From Aureibaculum luteum (GTDB lineage Bacteria; Bacteroidota; Bacteroidia; Flavobacteriales; Flavobacteriaceae): 64,000 nt of DNA. The position numbers and the translations under genes are program-made. The notes beneath the pieces are model-generated. The model was given only the letters and a program-made list of their open reading frames with translations, was not told the DNA's origin and ran no database searches. The stretch lies in assembly GCF_003449015.1 (NCBI RefSeq), contig NZ_QRGD01000010.1, positions 1 through 64,000 of the forward strand. Direction: 5' to 3'. Below are positions 56,789-64,000 of the stretch, piece after piece; the first letter of the stretch is position 1, and each line of letters begins with the position of its first letter.

Positions 56789-57826
56789 CTATTTTATAAA
56801 TTCAATTTCTGAATGTGCAAATTTTTCTGTATCAAAAAACCCTTGTTCTTGCATCCAATCATCACTATAAATTTTACTCATATATCTTGAACCGTGATCG
56901 GGAAAGATAACAACGACCTTGCTATTTTCATCAAATTCACCTTTTTTCGCTAATTGAAATACAGCTTGCATCGCGGCTCCACTTGTATAACCAGCAAAAA
57001 CACCTTCTGATAATGCAATTTCTCTAGCTCTATGGGCACTATCTTCATCACTTACTTTTTCAAATTTGTCAATGATATCAAAATCTGTTGCAGTAGGTAT
57101 CAAATTCTTACCTAAACCTTCAATACGATATGGATAACTCTCTTTCGTATCTAATTCTCCCGTTTCATGGAATTTTTTCAATACAGAACCATAAGCATCT
57201 ACACCAATAATTTTAATATTAGGGTTTTGCTCTTTTAAATATCTTGAAGTTCCAGAAATTGTACCACCTGTGCCACTAGCGGCGACTAAATGAGTTATTT
57301 TACCATCAGTTTGTTCCCATATTTCAGGTCCAGTAGAATTATAATGTGCATCAGTATTTAACTGATTAAAATATTGGTTGATATAAACTGAATCTGCTAT
57401 TTCTGAATGCAATTTTTTTGCAACATTATAATAAGAACGAGGATCATCAGCACTAACATGAGCTGGGCAAACATATACCTTTGCTCCCATGGCCTTTAAC
57501 ATGTCAATTTTATCGCTTGATGACTTTGATGTTACTGCTAAAATACAATCGTAGCCTTTTATTCTACTTACCATTGCAATACTAAAACCAGTATTACCTG
57601 ATGTAGTCTCAATTATTGTTGTGCCTTTTTTAATTAAACCTTCTTTTTCAGCTTGTTCAATAATATGATGGGCAATTCTATCTTTTGTTGAATGACCTGG
57701 GTTATAACCTTCAAACTTTGTATAGAACTCACCTTCTAATTCGTCGGTAATTTTATTTAATTTAATCATTGGTGTATTACCAATAAGCTCTAAAATGTTC
57801 TGGTTAATACCTAATTTATGACTCAT
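56789..57826 (-). CDS. Cysteine-synthase-like PLP enzyme, candidate cysteate synthase
   Basis: A 345-residue fold-type II PLP enzyme with the CBS/cysteine synthase layout: [21 protein letters not shown] with the PLP Lys48, [12 protein letters not shown] (74-84), [11 protein letters not shown], and [16 protein letters not shown]. It is longer by about 40 residues than CysK/CysM and has a C-terminal tail ([14 protein letters not shown]). The group contains O-acetylserine, O-phosphoserine and cystathionine enzymes. Proximity to the cysteate-acyltransferase-like gene suggests cysteate formation from phosphoserine and sulfite. A TAAATTTG promoter box lies 35 bases upstream. Confidence 0.82.
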   Translation of the reverse strand: MSHKLGINQNILELIGNTPMIKLNKITDELEGEFYTKFEGYNPGHSTKDRIAHHIIEQAEKEGLIKKGTTIIETTSGNTGFSIAMVSRIKGYDCILAVTSKSSSDKIDMLKAMGAKVYVCPAHVSADDPRSYYNVAKKLHSEIADSVYINQYFNQLNTDAHYNSTGPEIWEQTDGKITHLVAASGTGGTISGTSRYLKEQNPNIKIIGVDAYGSVLKKFHETGELDTKESYPYRIEGLGKNLIPTATDFDIIDKFEKVSDEDSAHRAREIALSEGVFAGYTSGAAMQAVFQLAKKGEFDENSKVVVIFPDHGSRYMSKIYSDDWMQEQGFFDTEKFAHSEIEFIK

Positions 57827-57860
57827 AAAAAATCAATTCTAATTACTATTAACTAACGGG

Positions 57861-57868
57861 CAAATTTA
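57861..57868 (-). promoter_or_regulatory. Bacteroidetes -7 box of the cysteine-synthase-like gene
   Basis: The minus strand reads TAAATTTG, a TAnnTTTG match 35 bases before the start codon. No TTTG at -33 was found. Confidence 0.5.
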
Positions 57869-58083
57869 GTCCTTTTTTTTAAATCACTTTTAAAATATGG
57901 TTAAAAAACGCCATTTTAACAGATAAAAAGCTGATAATTAATTTTTTACATTATCATTTTTACAATTAAATTATGCAATTACAACGGATTTATTTCAATA
58001 GTAAACTCTAAATTTAACATCAACCTAATTGGATATGTTACATAAATTACCCTCTGTTTAATATAATAAGTAGTGGTACAAGG

Positions 58084-58698
58084 TTACTTTGGACGTTGGT
58101 AATCCAATCGCTTTTTTAATTGAGGTATTGCATAGCCATCTAAACCGTTTATTGCTGCCACTTTACCTAAAGTTAGGTTAATAAAACCATCATTTTCCAA
58201 CATTTCATCTTGTATATGCAAATCAATTATTTCACCGATAACTAAAATAATACCATTACACTTTATTTCATATTCTTCAACAAACTTCATGGCTAATTTT
58301 ACTGGAGCACTTTCAACAAAAGGAGCCGAAAAATCATTTAAGTATTCTGGTTTTAAATCTGTCTTTTCAAACTCTGATATGAGCTTATCATATTTTGCAG
58401 AAGTATGGTGAGCATCTTCTATAACCTCTTCATTAATATGATTGATGGTATACACTCCCGTCGACTTAATATTTTCATAAGTGTTTCTTGCAACTGTTGC
58501 TGGTCTAAAAAACACACCTAACAATGGTGGATGAGACCCCATGTGGGTTACCGAACTAAACACAGCTAGGTTTTCTAAATTATCTACCGATTTTGTACCA
58601 ATTAAATTAGCCGATTTATAACCTGTACAGCTATTTATGAGATTAATTCTATACAAATGATGCAAACTATCAAGATCAGTTTTACTGAAATAGGCCAT
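58084..58698 (-). CDS. Flavin reductase-like FMN-binding protein
   Basis: A 204-residue split-barrel flavoprotein: NLAVFSSVTHMGSHPPLLGVFFRP is the family's FMN-binding strand-turn, followed by TGVYTINHINEEVIEDAHHTSAKY and GIILVIGEIIDLHI. Its start codon overlaps the stop of the ABC1 kinase gene (TAATG), so translation is coupled. In Flavobacteriia a TetR-ABC1 kinase-flavin reductase set often accompanies photolyase genes. None is visible here. Confidence 0.88.
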   Translation of the reverse strand: MAYFSKTDLDSLHHLYRINLINSCTGYKSANLIGTKSVDNLENLAVFSSVTHMGSHPPLLGVFFRPATVARNTYENIKSTGVYTINHINEEVIEDAHHTSAKYDKLISEFEKTDLKPEYLNDFSAPFVESAPVKLAMKFVEEYEIKCNGIILVIGEIIDLHIQDEMLENDGFINLTLGKVAAINGLDGYAIPQLKKRLDYQRPK

Positions 58699-60008
58699 TA
58701 CAACTTCTTAAAATTATTTATTTTCACTCCCTGTGATTTTAAATCGAACATTAAGTTATACAAACCAAAAAAAGTTCTGTTTATATAGATAAAATGTTTA
58801 GATCCTCTATTTCCATTCATTTTTCTCAATTCAGTACTCTTAGAATAACGTTCTCCTAATTGTCCTATCTTTTCGAAAAAATCAGGATTTGAAAAATCAA
58901 AAACTTCTTGATGCAGTGGCTGCGTAAATAAGCTTAACATTTCATGAAACATTTTCGTAAAAAATTCAACTTCCTCTTTAGAATCATCTTCTCGTAAGAT
59001 TTCTAATTCATATAGCTTATCCTTAAAAAGGGCAGGATTATTAATATTATCTTCTTCAGCCAGTTCAAAATAAGGAATATAAAATTCTTCTGGAATTTCT
59101 TTTATACATCCAAAATCAATGACAATTAGCTTTCCTTCTTTATTAATTAAAAAGTTACCTGGATGTGGATCTGCATGTACTTTTTTCAATTTATGAATTT
59201 GGAACATGTAAAAATCCCAAAGAGCTTGTCCTAATTGATTTGCCATTTCTTGATTGGTATTATGAGCTACAAATTCAGACAAATGTTCTCCGTGCATCCA
59301 ATCCATTGTAATAATTCTCTCCGAAGAAAGTTCTTTGTAATATCTAGGAAAAAGTAAATTAGGAATGTGCTTTGCTGCATTTACCATGGCTATACTTTGT
59401 TCTACCTCTAAAATATAATCGGTTTCTTCAATCAACTTATCTTCTACTTCCTTAAAATATTTACCAGAATCTTTACCTTTTATATTAAACATGCTCATAG
59501 CGATAGGTTTAACCATAGCTAAATCTGAACTAATACTCTGAGCAACACCAGGATACTGTATTTTTACCGCCAACTCCTTTTTGTCTTTTTCTGCCTTATG
59601 CACTTGACCAATACTTGCCGCATTAACTGAAGTTGAATTAAAAACATCAAAGATTTCATTAGGATGTTTACCAAAATACTGCTTAAATGTTTTTATGACT
59701 AAAGGAGGTGATAAGGGCGGTACCGAAAATTGAGCTAGGGAGAATTTTTCCACATACGCATTGGGCAAAATATTCTTTTCCATACTCAACATTTGAGCCA
59801 CCTTTAAAGCACTTCCTTTTAACTGTTTTAGTCCATCATATATATCGTTCGCATTATTTTTATTTAATCTTTCTTTGGCTTCTACTTCTGTATTAATAAT
59901 TTTATCTCCATAATACTTAAGGTAATTAACACCAACCTTAGCTCCAGTCTTTACTAGTTTTGAGGCACGTTGTATTTTTGAAGTTGGAATACTGTCTATC
60001 GTTTTCAT
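58698..60008 (-). CDS. AarF/ABC1/UbiB-family atypical kinase
   Basis: A 436-residue protein-kinase-like ATPase. The Ala-rich loop and lysine are in ASIGQVHKAEKDKKELAVKIQYPG, the invariant KxGQ-type segment reads LKGSALKVAQMLSME, and the catalytic and metal loops are HADPHPGNFLI and VIDFGCIKEI. UbiB-type kinases support prenyl-lipid (quinone) biosynthesis. Predicted to be membrane-associated but without clear membrane helices. It is 64 bases from the TetR-type gene upstream. Confidence 0.92.
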   Translation of the reverse strand: MKTIDSIPTSKIQRASKLVKTGAKVGVNYLKYYGDKIINTEVEAKERLNKNNANDIYDGLKQLKGSALKVAQMLSMEKNILPNAYVEKFSLAQFSVPPLSPPLVIKTFKQYFGKHPNEIFDVFNSTSVNAASIGQVHKAEKDKKELAVKIQYPGVAQSISSDLAMVKPIAMSMFNIKGKDSGKYFKEVEDKLIEETDYILEVEQSIAMVNAAKHIPNLLFPRYYKELSSERIITMDWMHGEHLSEFVAHNTNQEMANQLGQALWDFYMFQIHKLKKVHADPHPGNFLINKEGKLIVIDFGCIKEIPEEFYIPYFELAEEDNINNPALFKDKLYELEILREDDSKEEVEFFTKMFHEMLSLFTQPLHQEVFDFSNPDFFEKIGQLGERYSKSTELRKMNGNRGSKHFIYINRTFFGLYNLMFDLKSQGVKINNFKKL

Positions 60009-60072
60009 CTGTTAACTTTAAGTTTTTATTAAATCCTTGAGAGCATAAATTACCATAGTTGATATTGAACAA

Positions 60073-60726
60073 TTATAGTTTCATCTTTTCTTTGTACAAA
60101 AATTTACCTAAATCGATAATACTTTTAATTGGTTGTGTATCTATTAAATCAAAGCTTGTATTAACCGCTTTTTCTATAAATACATCCGTTTTTTCAAAGT
60201 TTTTAGAAGTGTCATCTATCCAAAACTTTATGGTAACTATTAATTGTAACCAAGCAGATTCTTTTAACGTTTTTTGCTGAAATTTCATCAACCTCTCTTC
60301 TTTCATATCGACCATTTCAATTTTTAAACTATCAATATAATCTGTAAATGCTTTTTTTAATTCTGAAAGTTTAGAAATGCTTTTCAATTTGTTTCCATCA
60401 ACTTTCAAAGCTTGTAAAACATAGCTTCGGTTTGCCGTAAGGTTTTCGAAGAATGTGAAATAAAAACTCAATAGCTTATCTCTTGATTCATATGAGGCAT
60501 ACTCTTCGCTTTTATGCAATGCAATAAGCGTATTCTCAAAAAACGCTTTAAAAATACTTTTCTCTAGGGCTTCAAAAGTACCGTAGAAATTATAAAAAAG
60601 AGCTTCATCAAAATTGTTATGTTTTGCAAAAGCATAAACGGTCTTTGGTTGTTCGTTATGCTCTAATACATAGTCCATATAAAAAGACATCAGATCATTT
60701 TCGGTAATATTTTTCTTTTTTGCCAT
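60073..60726 (-). CDS. TetR-family transcriptional regulator
   Basis: A 217-residue regulator with a DNA-binding domain at about residues 8-60 (ENDLMSFYMDYVLEHNEQPKTVYAFAKHNNFDEALFYNFYGTFEALEKSIF) in which YAFAKH..FYNFYG form the turn and recognition helix. The helical ligand domain follows. It heads the operon with the ABC1 kinase and flavin reductase genes. A perfect 16-base palindrome is located 58-73 bases upstream of its start codon. Confidence 0.87.
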   Translation of the reverse strand: MAKKKNITENDLMSFYMDYVLEHNEQPKTVYAFAKHNNFDEALFYNFYGTFEALEKSIFKAFFENTLIALHKSEEYASYESRDKLLSFYFTFFENLTANRSYVLQALKVDGNKLKSISKLSELKKAFTDYIDSLKIEMVDMKEERLMKFQQKTLKESAWLQLIVTIKFWIDDTSKNFEKTDVFIEKAVNTSFDLIDTQPIKSIIDLGKFLYKEKMKL

Positions 60727-60783
60727 GACTTTTAATTTAGATTGTAAAGATACTGATTGTTTAACTTTAATAGCAATTAATTA

Positions 60784-60799
60784 AACAAAATATTTTGTT
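60784..60799. promoter_or_regulatory. Probable TetR operator palindrome
   Basis: AACAAAATATTTTGTT is a perfect 16-base palindrome in the upstream region of the TetR gene. The length fits a TetR dimer site. Confidence 0.5.
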
Positions 60800-60806
60800 A
60801 AATAAA

Positions 60807-60831
60807 AAAAGTGCTCAATTAAGGCACTTTT
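60807..60831 (-). terminator. Terminator of the S9 peptidase gene
   Basis: AAAAGTGC and GCACTTTT flank a nine-base loop, with T runs on either strand, 24 bases after the peptidase stop codon. Confidence 0.85.
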
Positions 60832-60854
60832 TTTTATGTATACTTTCAAAGTGA

Positions 60855-63020
60855 TTATTCGTTAATCCCCTCCATTTCAAGAATAAATCCATAATCTCTT
60901 GCGGTGTCTTTTAATGCATTAAATCGCCCTGAAGCTCCTCCATGACCAGATTCCATATCGGTATGCATCACTAATAAATTATCATCTGTTTTATTGGCTC
61001 TTAATTTAGCCAACCATTTTGCAGGTTCGTAATACTGAACTTGACTATCATGTAAACCCGTAGTGATTAACATATTTGGATATTCTTTTTTCTCAACATT
61101 ATCATAAGGCGAATAAGACAACATATAATTGTAATACTCTTTTTCATTCGGGTTCCCCCATTCGTCATACTCAAATGTAGTAAGTGGAATAGTTTCATCT
61201 AACATGGTAGTAACAACATCCACAAAAGGCACTGCGGCAACTATTCCATTGTATAATTCTGGATTCATATTAATAATACCTCCCATTAACAGCCCTCCTG
61301 CTGATCCACCCATGGCATATAAATGATCTGCTGACGTATAATTCTCTTCAATTAAATATTTAGAGCAATCTATAAAATCAGTAAACGTATTCATCTTATT
61401 AAATAGCTTACCATCTTCATACCATTGTCTTCCTAAATATTGGCTTCCACGAATATGAGCCAATGCAAAAACAAATCCTCTATCTAGTAAACTTAAACGT
61501 GTCGTGCTAAATCCATCTGGAATCGTTGCTCCATAAGAACCATAAGCATACAAAAGTAACGGCGTATCTTTGTTAAGCTCGGTATCTTTTCTATACACCA
61601 TTGAAACGGCTACTTTCTTACCATCTCTGGCGGTAACCCAAACTCTTTTGCTTGTATAGTTATTCTTATCAAACTTACCTCCCAATACCTCTTGTTCTTT
61701 CTTAATTTCTTTCGTCTTATCTTTCATGTTATAATCTATAACAGAAGCCGGAGTTGTAAAAGAATTATAACTATAACGGAGAGTATCTGTATCAAATTCT
61801 GGATTACTACTAACATTTACCGAATACGTTTCTTCATTAAATGGTAAATATTCATCAGCTGTTCCATCCCATCGTTTGATACGAATCTTATTCAATCCAT
61901 TAGAACGCTCTTCCAAAACTAGATAATCTTTAAAAATTGAAATGTCTTCTAACAAAACATCATCTCTATGTGGAATAACATCTACCCAATTATCAGAACT
62001 CGTCTTTTCAATTGGTGTTTTCATTAATTTAAAATTTGATGCCTTGTCCTTATTCGTATAGATGTAAAAATAATTTTGATAATGAGAAATATGATATTCC
62101 AACCCTTTTACTCTTGGCTGTACCATTTTGAATTTATCATTAGGCTTATCTGCAGACAAAACCTGATATTCAGTGGTTAATGTACTACTTGACCCAATAG
62201 CTATAAATTGATTTGATTTGCTTTTAAAAACATAAGTACTGTATGTATCATCAGCTTCGAAAAATATTTCAATATCAGTTGATGCATCTGTACCTAATAC
62301 ATGCTTAAAAATTCGTTCTGCTCTTAAAGTAGTTGGGTTTTTCTTCGTATAAAAAACAGTTTTATTATCGTTGGCCCAAACTGAAGAGCCAGATGTACTT
62401 TCTATTTTTTCAGGATAAATTTCACCAGTCTCTAAATTTTTAAACTGTAAAACATATTGACGACGACTAATGGTGTCAACAGCAAAAGCTGCTAATTTAT
62501 TATTTGGACTCACATTTAATCCGCCCAAACTATAATATTCATGACCTTCTGCAAGTTTATTAACATCAAACAACAACTCTTCTTCAGCATCTAATGTTGC
62601 CTTTTTACGAGCATATATTGGGTATTGACCATCTTTAATATAACGGGTAATGTAGAAATAACCATTATCTTTATAAGGTACTGATTCGTCATCCTCTTTA
62701 ATTCTAGATTTCATCTCTTGAAATAAATCATCTGTAAATTTCTCAGTATGACCCATTTTTTTATCAAAATAGTCATTTTCAGCATTTAGATAATCTAAAA
62801 CCTTCTGCGTATGCTCATCAGAAGTTTTTGAATTTTTCTGCTCATCAGATAATCGCATCCAATAATAATTATCTATTCTAGTATCACCATGAGTCTCCAT
62901 TTCTTTCGGAACAACATCTGCAATAGGTGGTTTTATATCTTCTGTTTGCATCTTATCTTTTTTGCATGAAGTGGCAAAAGTAAGTGAAAGTATCGTTAAA
63001 AGAAAGGCTATTTTTTTCAT
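60855..63020 (-). CDS. Oligopeptidase B-like S9 peptidase, lipoprotein
   Basis: A serine peptidase of 721 residues that cleaves short peptides. The signal ends in FATSC (Cys19), so unlike cytoplasmic oligopeptidase B it is a lipoprotein. The seven-bladed propeller (about 85-430) has repeated GYFYITRYIKDGQYPIYARKK and VSPNNKLAAFAVD-type strands. The catalytic hydrolase domain (about 440-715) shows YGSYGATIPDGFS, the nucleophile in AMGGSAGGLLMG, the Asp near TGLHDSQVQYYEP and the His in ESGHGGASGRF. Confidence 0.93.
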   Translation of the reverse strand: MKKIAFLLTILSLTFATSCKKDKMQTEDIKPPIADVVPKEMETHGDTRIDNYYWMRLSDEQKNSKTSDEHTQKVLDYLNAENDYFDKKMGHTEKFTDDLFQEMKSRIKEDDESVPYKDNGYFYITRYIKDGQYPIYARKKATLDAEEELLFDVNKLAEGHEYYSLGGLNVSPNNKLAAFAVDTISRRQYVLQFKNLETGEIYPEKIESTSGSSVWANDNKTVFYTKKNPTTLRAERIFKHVLGTDASTDIEIFFEADDTYSTYVFKSKSNQFIAIGSSSTLTTEYQVLSADKPNDKFKMVQPRVKGLEYHISHYQNYFYIYTNKDKASNFKLMKTPIEKTSSDNWVDVIPHRDDVLLEDISIFKDYLVLEERSNGLNKIRIKRWDGTADEYLPFNEETYSVNVSSNPEFDTDTLRYSYNSFTTPASVIDYNMKDKTKEIKKEQEVLGGKFDKNNYTSKRVWVTARDGKKVAVSMVYRKDTELNKDTPLLLYAYGSYGATIPDGFSTTRLSLLDRGFVFALAHIRGSQYLGRQWYEDGKLFNKMNTFTDFIDCSKYLIEENYTSADHLYAMGGSAGGLLMGGIINMNPELYNGIVAAVPFVDVVTTMLDETIPLTTFEYDEWGNPNEKEYYNYMLSYSPYDNVEKKEYPNMLITTGLHDSQVQYYEPAKWLAKLRANKTDDNLLVMHTDMESGHGGASGRFNALKDTARDYGFILEMEGINE

Positions 63021-63052
63021 TTTATGTCTTTTATTATTTTGGTCTAAATTAG

Positions 63053-63060
63053 TAAATTTG
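63053..63060 (+). promoter_or_regulatory. Bacteroidetes -7 box of the YbaB gene
   Basis: TAAATTTG matches TAnnTTTG and ends 24 bases before the YbaB start codon in the divergent gap. Confidence 0.5.
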
Positions 63061-63084
63061 CAATTAACCAGTTAAACAAAGAAT

Positions 63085-63408
63085 ATGTTTGGAGATTTAC
63101 AAGGAATGATGGGCAAACTAAAAGAAACCCAACAAAAAATTGAGGATACAAAAAAACGATTAGATACTGTTTTTGTTGAGGGCTCAGCGAAGCAAGGAAA
63201 AATTAAAATAACAGTGTCAGCCAATAGAGTGGTGAAAAATATTGCTATTGATAGTGGTCTTTTAGAGGACAAAGAAGAATTGGAAGATTATTTGATCATT
63301 GCCATGAATGATGCCTTAAAAAAAGCAAATACCATTAATGATGCAGAATTAGCTGCAGCTGCAAAAGACGGGATGCCTAATATTCCTGGTTTAGACATGT
63401 TCAAATAG
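63085..63408 (+). CDS. YbaB/EbfC nucleoid-associated protein
   Basis: A 107-residue DNA-binding protein of the family that bends DNA as a dimer. N-terminal helix with [52 protein letters not shown], then the helix [21 protein letters not shown] and a disordered end. In many bacteria it is next to recR or dnaX, which are not visible here. Confidence 0.93.
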   Translation: MFGDLQGMMGKLKETQQKIEDTKKRLDTVFVEGSAKQGKIKITVSANRVVKNIAIDSGLLEDKEELEDYLIIAMNDALKKANTINDAELAAAAKDGMPNIPGLDMFK

Positions 63409-63576
63409 TCCAGAATTAGGAAATTGAGTATGGTCAATACTATTTTAGTTTCATTTTAAGTACATGATTATTTTGTAAACGAAGCAGTAAATGCAACTTT
63501 TCAAATTGGAATCTACTCAATTATTTAGATTTGATTGTTAAGCATAGGCTCTTCATGTTATATTGTTTTTTATTTT

Positions 63577-63600
63577 AATTCGGATAAATTTGTCCGAATT
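63577..63600. promoter_or_regulatory. Operator palindrome of the Rrf2 regulator
   Basis: A 24-base palindrome with one mismatch: arms AATTCGGA and TCCGAATT around TAAATTTG. It overlaps the -33 TTTG (63589-63592), the best place for repression by the downstream Rrf2 protein. Confidence 0.7.
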
Positions 63601-63620
63601 AAAAATCTGCCGTACATTTG
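63589..63620 (+). promoter_or_regulatory. Complete Bacteroidetes promoter (-33 TTTG, -7 TACATTTG)
   Basis: TTTG at 63589-63592 and TACATTTG at 63613-63620 are 20 bases apart, the expected spacing of the Bacteroidetes primary sigma factor. The start codon follows 19 bases after the -7 box. Confidence 0.75.
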
Positions 63621-63639
63621 CTTCAAATAAAATAACAAT

Positions 63640-64000
63640 ATGTTTTCTAAAGCCTGTGAATACGGAATTAAAGCATCAATCTACATTGCCTTACAATCGT
63701 TGCAAGACAAGCGTGTGAGCCTTAAAGAAATTGCAGAAGAAATTAATTCCCCTGTTGCCTTTACAGCTAAAATACTGCATCAATTGGCGAAAAACGATAT
63801 TTTAGATTCCGTTAAAGGTCCCGCTGGTGGTTTTCAAATTGAAAAAGATAATGTTGAGAAATTGAAATTAAGTCATGTTGTTTTTGCAATAGACGGAGAT
63901 TCCATCTATTCGGGTTGTGGTTTAGGTTTGGAAAAATGTAATGAAAAGCAACCCTGCCCTTTACACGACAAATTCGTAATAATACGTAACGAACTTAAAC
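63640..64000 (+). CDS. Rrf2-family transcriptional regulator (cut by window end)
   Basis: The first 120 codons are present and the frame is open at the window edge. The winged helix has CEYGIKASIYIALQSL, VSLKEIAEEINSPVAFTAKILHQLAKNDILDSVKGPAGGFQI. A cysteine cluster follows, C-x6-C-x5-C (SGCGLGLEKCNEKQPCPLHD), like the Fe-S ligands of NsrR and IscR. A nitric-oxide or iron-sulfur sensing role is therefore likely. The palindrome and promoter just upstream suggest autoregulation. Confidence 0.88.
   Translation, partial: MFSKACEYGIKASIYIALQSLQDKRVSLKEIAEEINSPVAFTAKILHQLAKNDILDSVKGPAGGFQIEKDNVEKLKLSHVVFAIDGDSIYSGCGLGLEKCNEKQPCPLHDKFVIIRNELK

Overview
The window is AT-rich DNA from a member of the Bacteroidota, most likely a marine Flavobacteriaceae. 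The signs are promoters of the Bacteroidetes TAnnTTTG type, many Cys-lipoproteins with short N-termini, a FadN-FadA-FadE beta-oxidation operon, a YpdA-like (bacillithiol-type) reductase, a TamB of about 1,480 residues, and neighbouring genes for a cysteine-synthase-like protein and an acyltransferase that look like a sulfonolipid (capnine) pathway. No rRNA, tRNA, CRISPR array or prophage was seen.

Layout. 1-2,300: an IS110-family element cut by the window edge, then a small membrane-protein gene (probably nonsense-truncated) bracketed by inverted repeats inside a repeat that recurs near 39.2 kb. 2.3-10.4 kb: a full-length RapA-type SNF2 ATPase, a Kelch/glycoside-hydrolase lipoprotein with an adjacent beta-propeller glycosidase, and a phosphotransferase. 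10.5-19.0 kb (minus strand): peroxiredoxin, thioredoxin and a small partner; a lipoprotein followed by a dispersed repeat; an NtrC-like regulator without a DNA-binding domain; MscS; an ABC-2 exporter pair; an LTA-synthase-like enzyme. 19.1-25.1 kb: a MarR regulator followed by the fad operon and a clear terminator. 25.2-36.0 kb: flavin/DinB-type proteins, a TolB-propeller amidohydrolase, a NYN/LOTUS protein, two secreted peptidases, a Cu-Zn SOD lipoprotein, and an ECF sigma/anti-sigma pair.

36.0-41.4 kb is an accessory island: a two-TM protein, an intact IS1182-family element with visible terminal inverted repeats, a collagen-like lipoprotein, an AbiU2/HEPN-like protein, an IS3 fragment and a lipoprotein class D beta-lactamase. 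These genes are separated by diverged copies of repeats that sit at gene 3' ends, which looks like a cassette array without a visible integrase. The same repeats occur at 1.2-2.0 kb and 12.0-12.1 kb, so single cassette-like units also sit among housekeeping genes.

41.4-64 kb is mostly core: a PLP decarboxylase, YpdA, HMG-CoA lyase, LysE exporter, GAPDH and phosphofructokinase, TamB divergent from TsaD (neither has an ATG start), TfoX-like protein, the presumed sulfonolipid pair, a TetR-ABC1 kinase-flavin reductase operon, a prolyl-oligopeptidase-type lipoprotein, YbaB, and the start of an Rrf2 regulator with a very clear promoter and operator.

The main candidates for something undescribed are the cassette-like repeat system, in which single genes are bracketed by inverted GTTGTAACCA/TGGTTACAAC ends or followed by a conserved 3' stem-loop and both complete or near-complete insertion sequences adjoin such repeats, and the unexpected complete RapA orthologue beside it.
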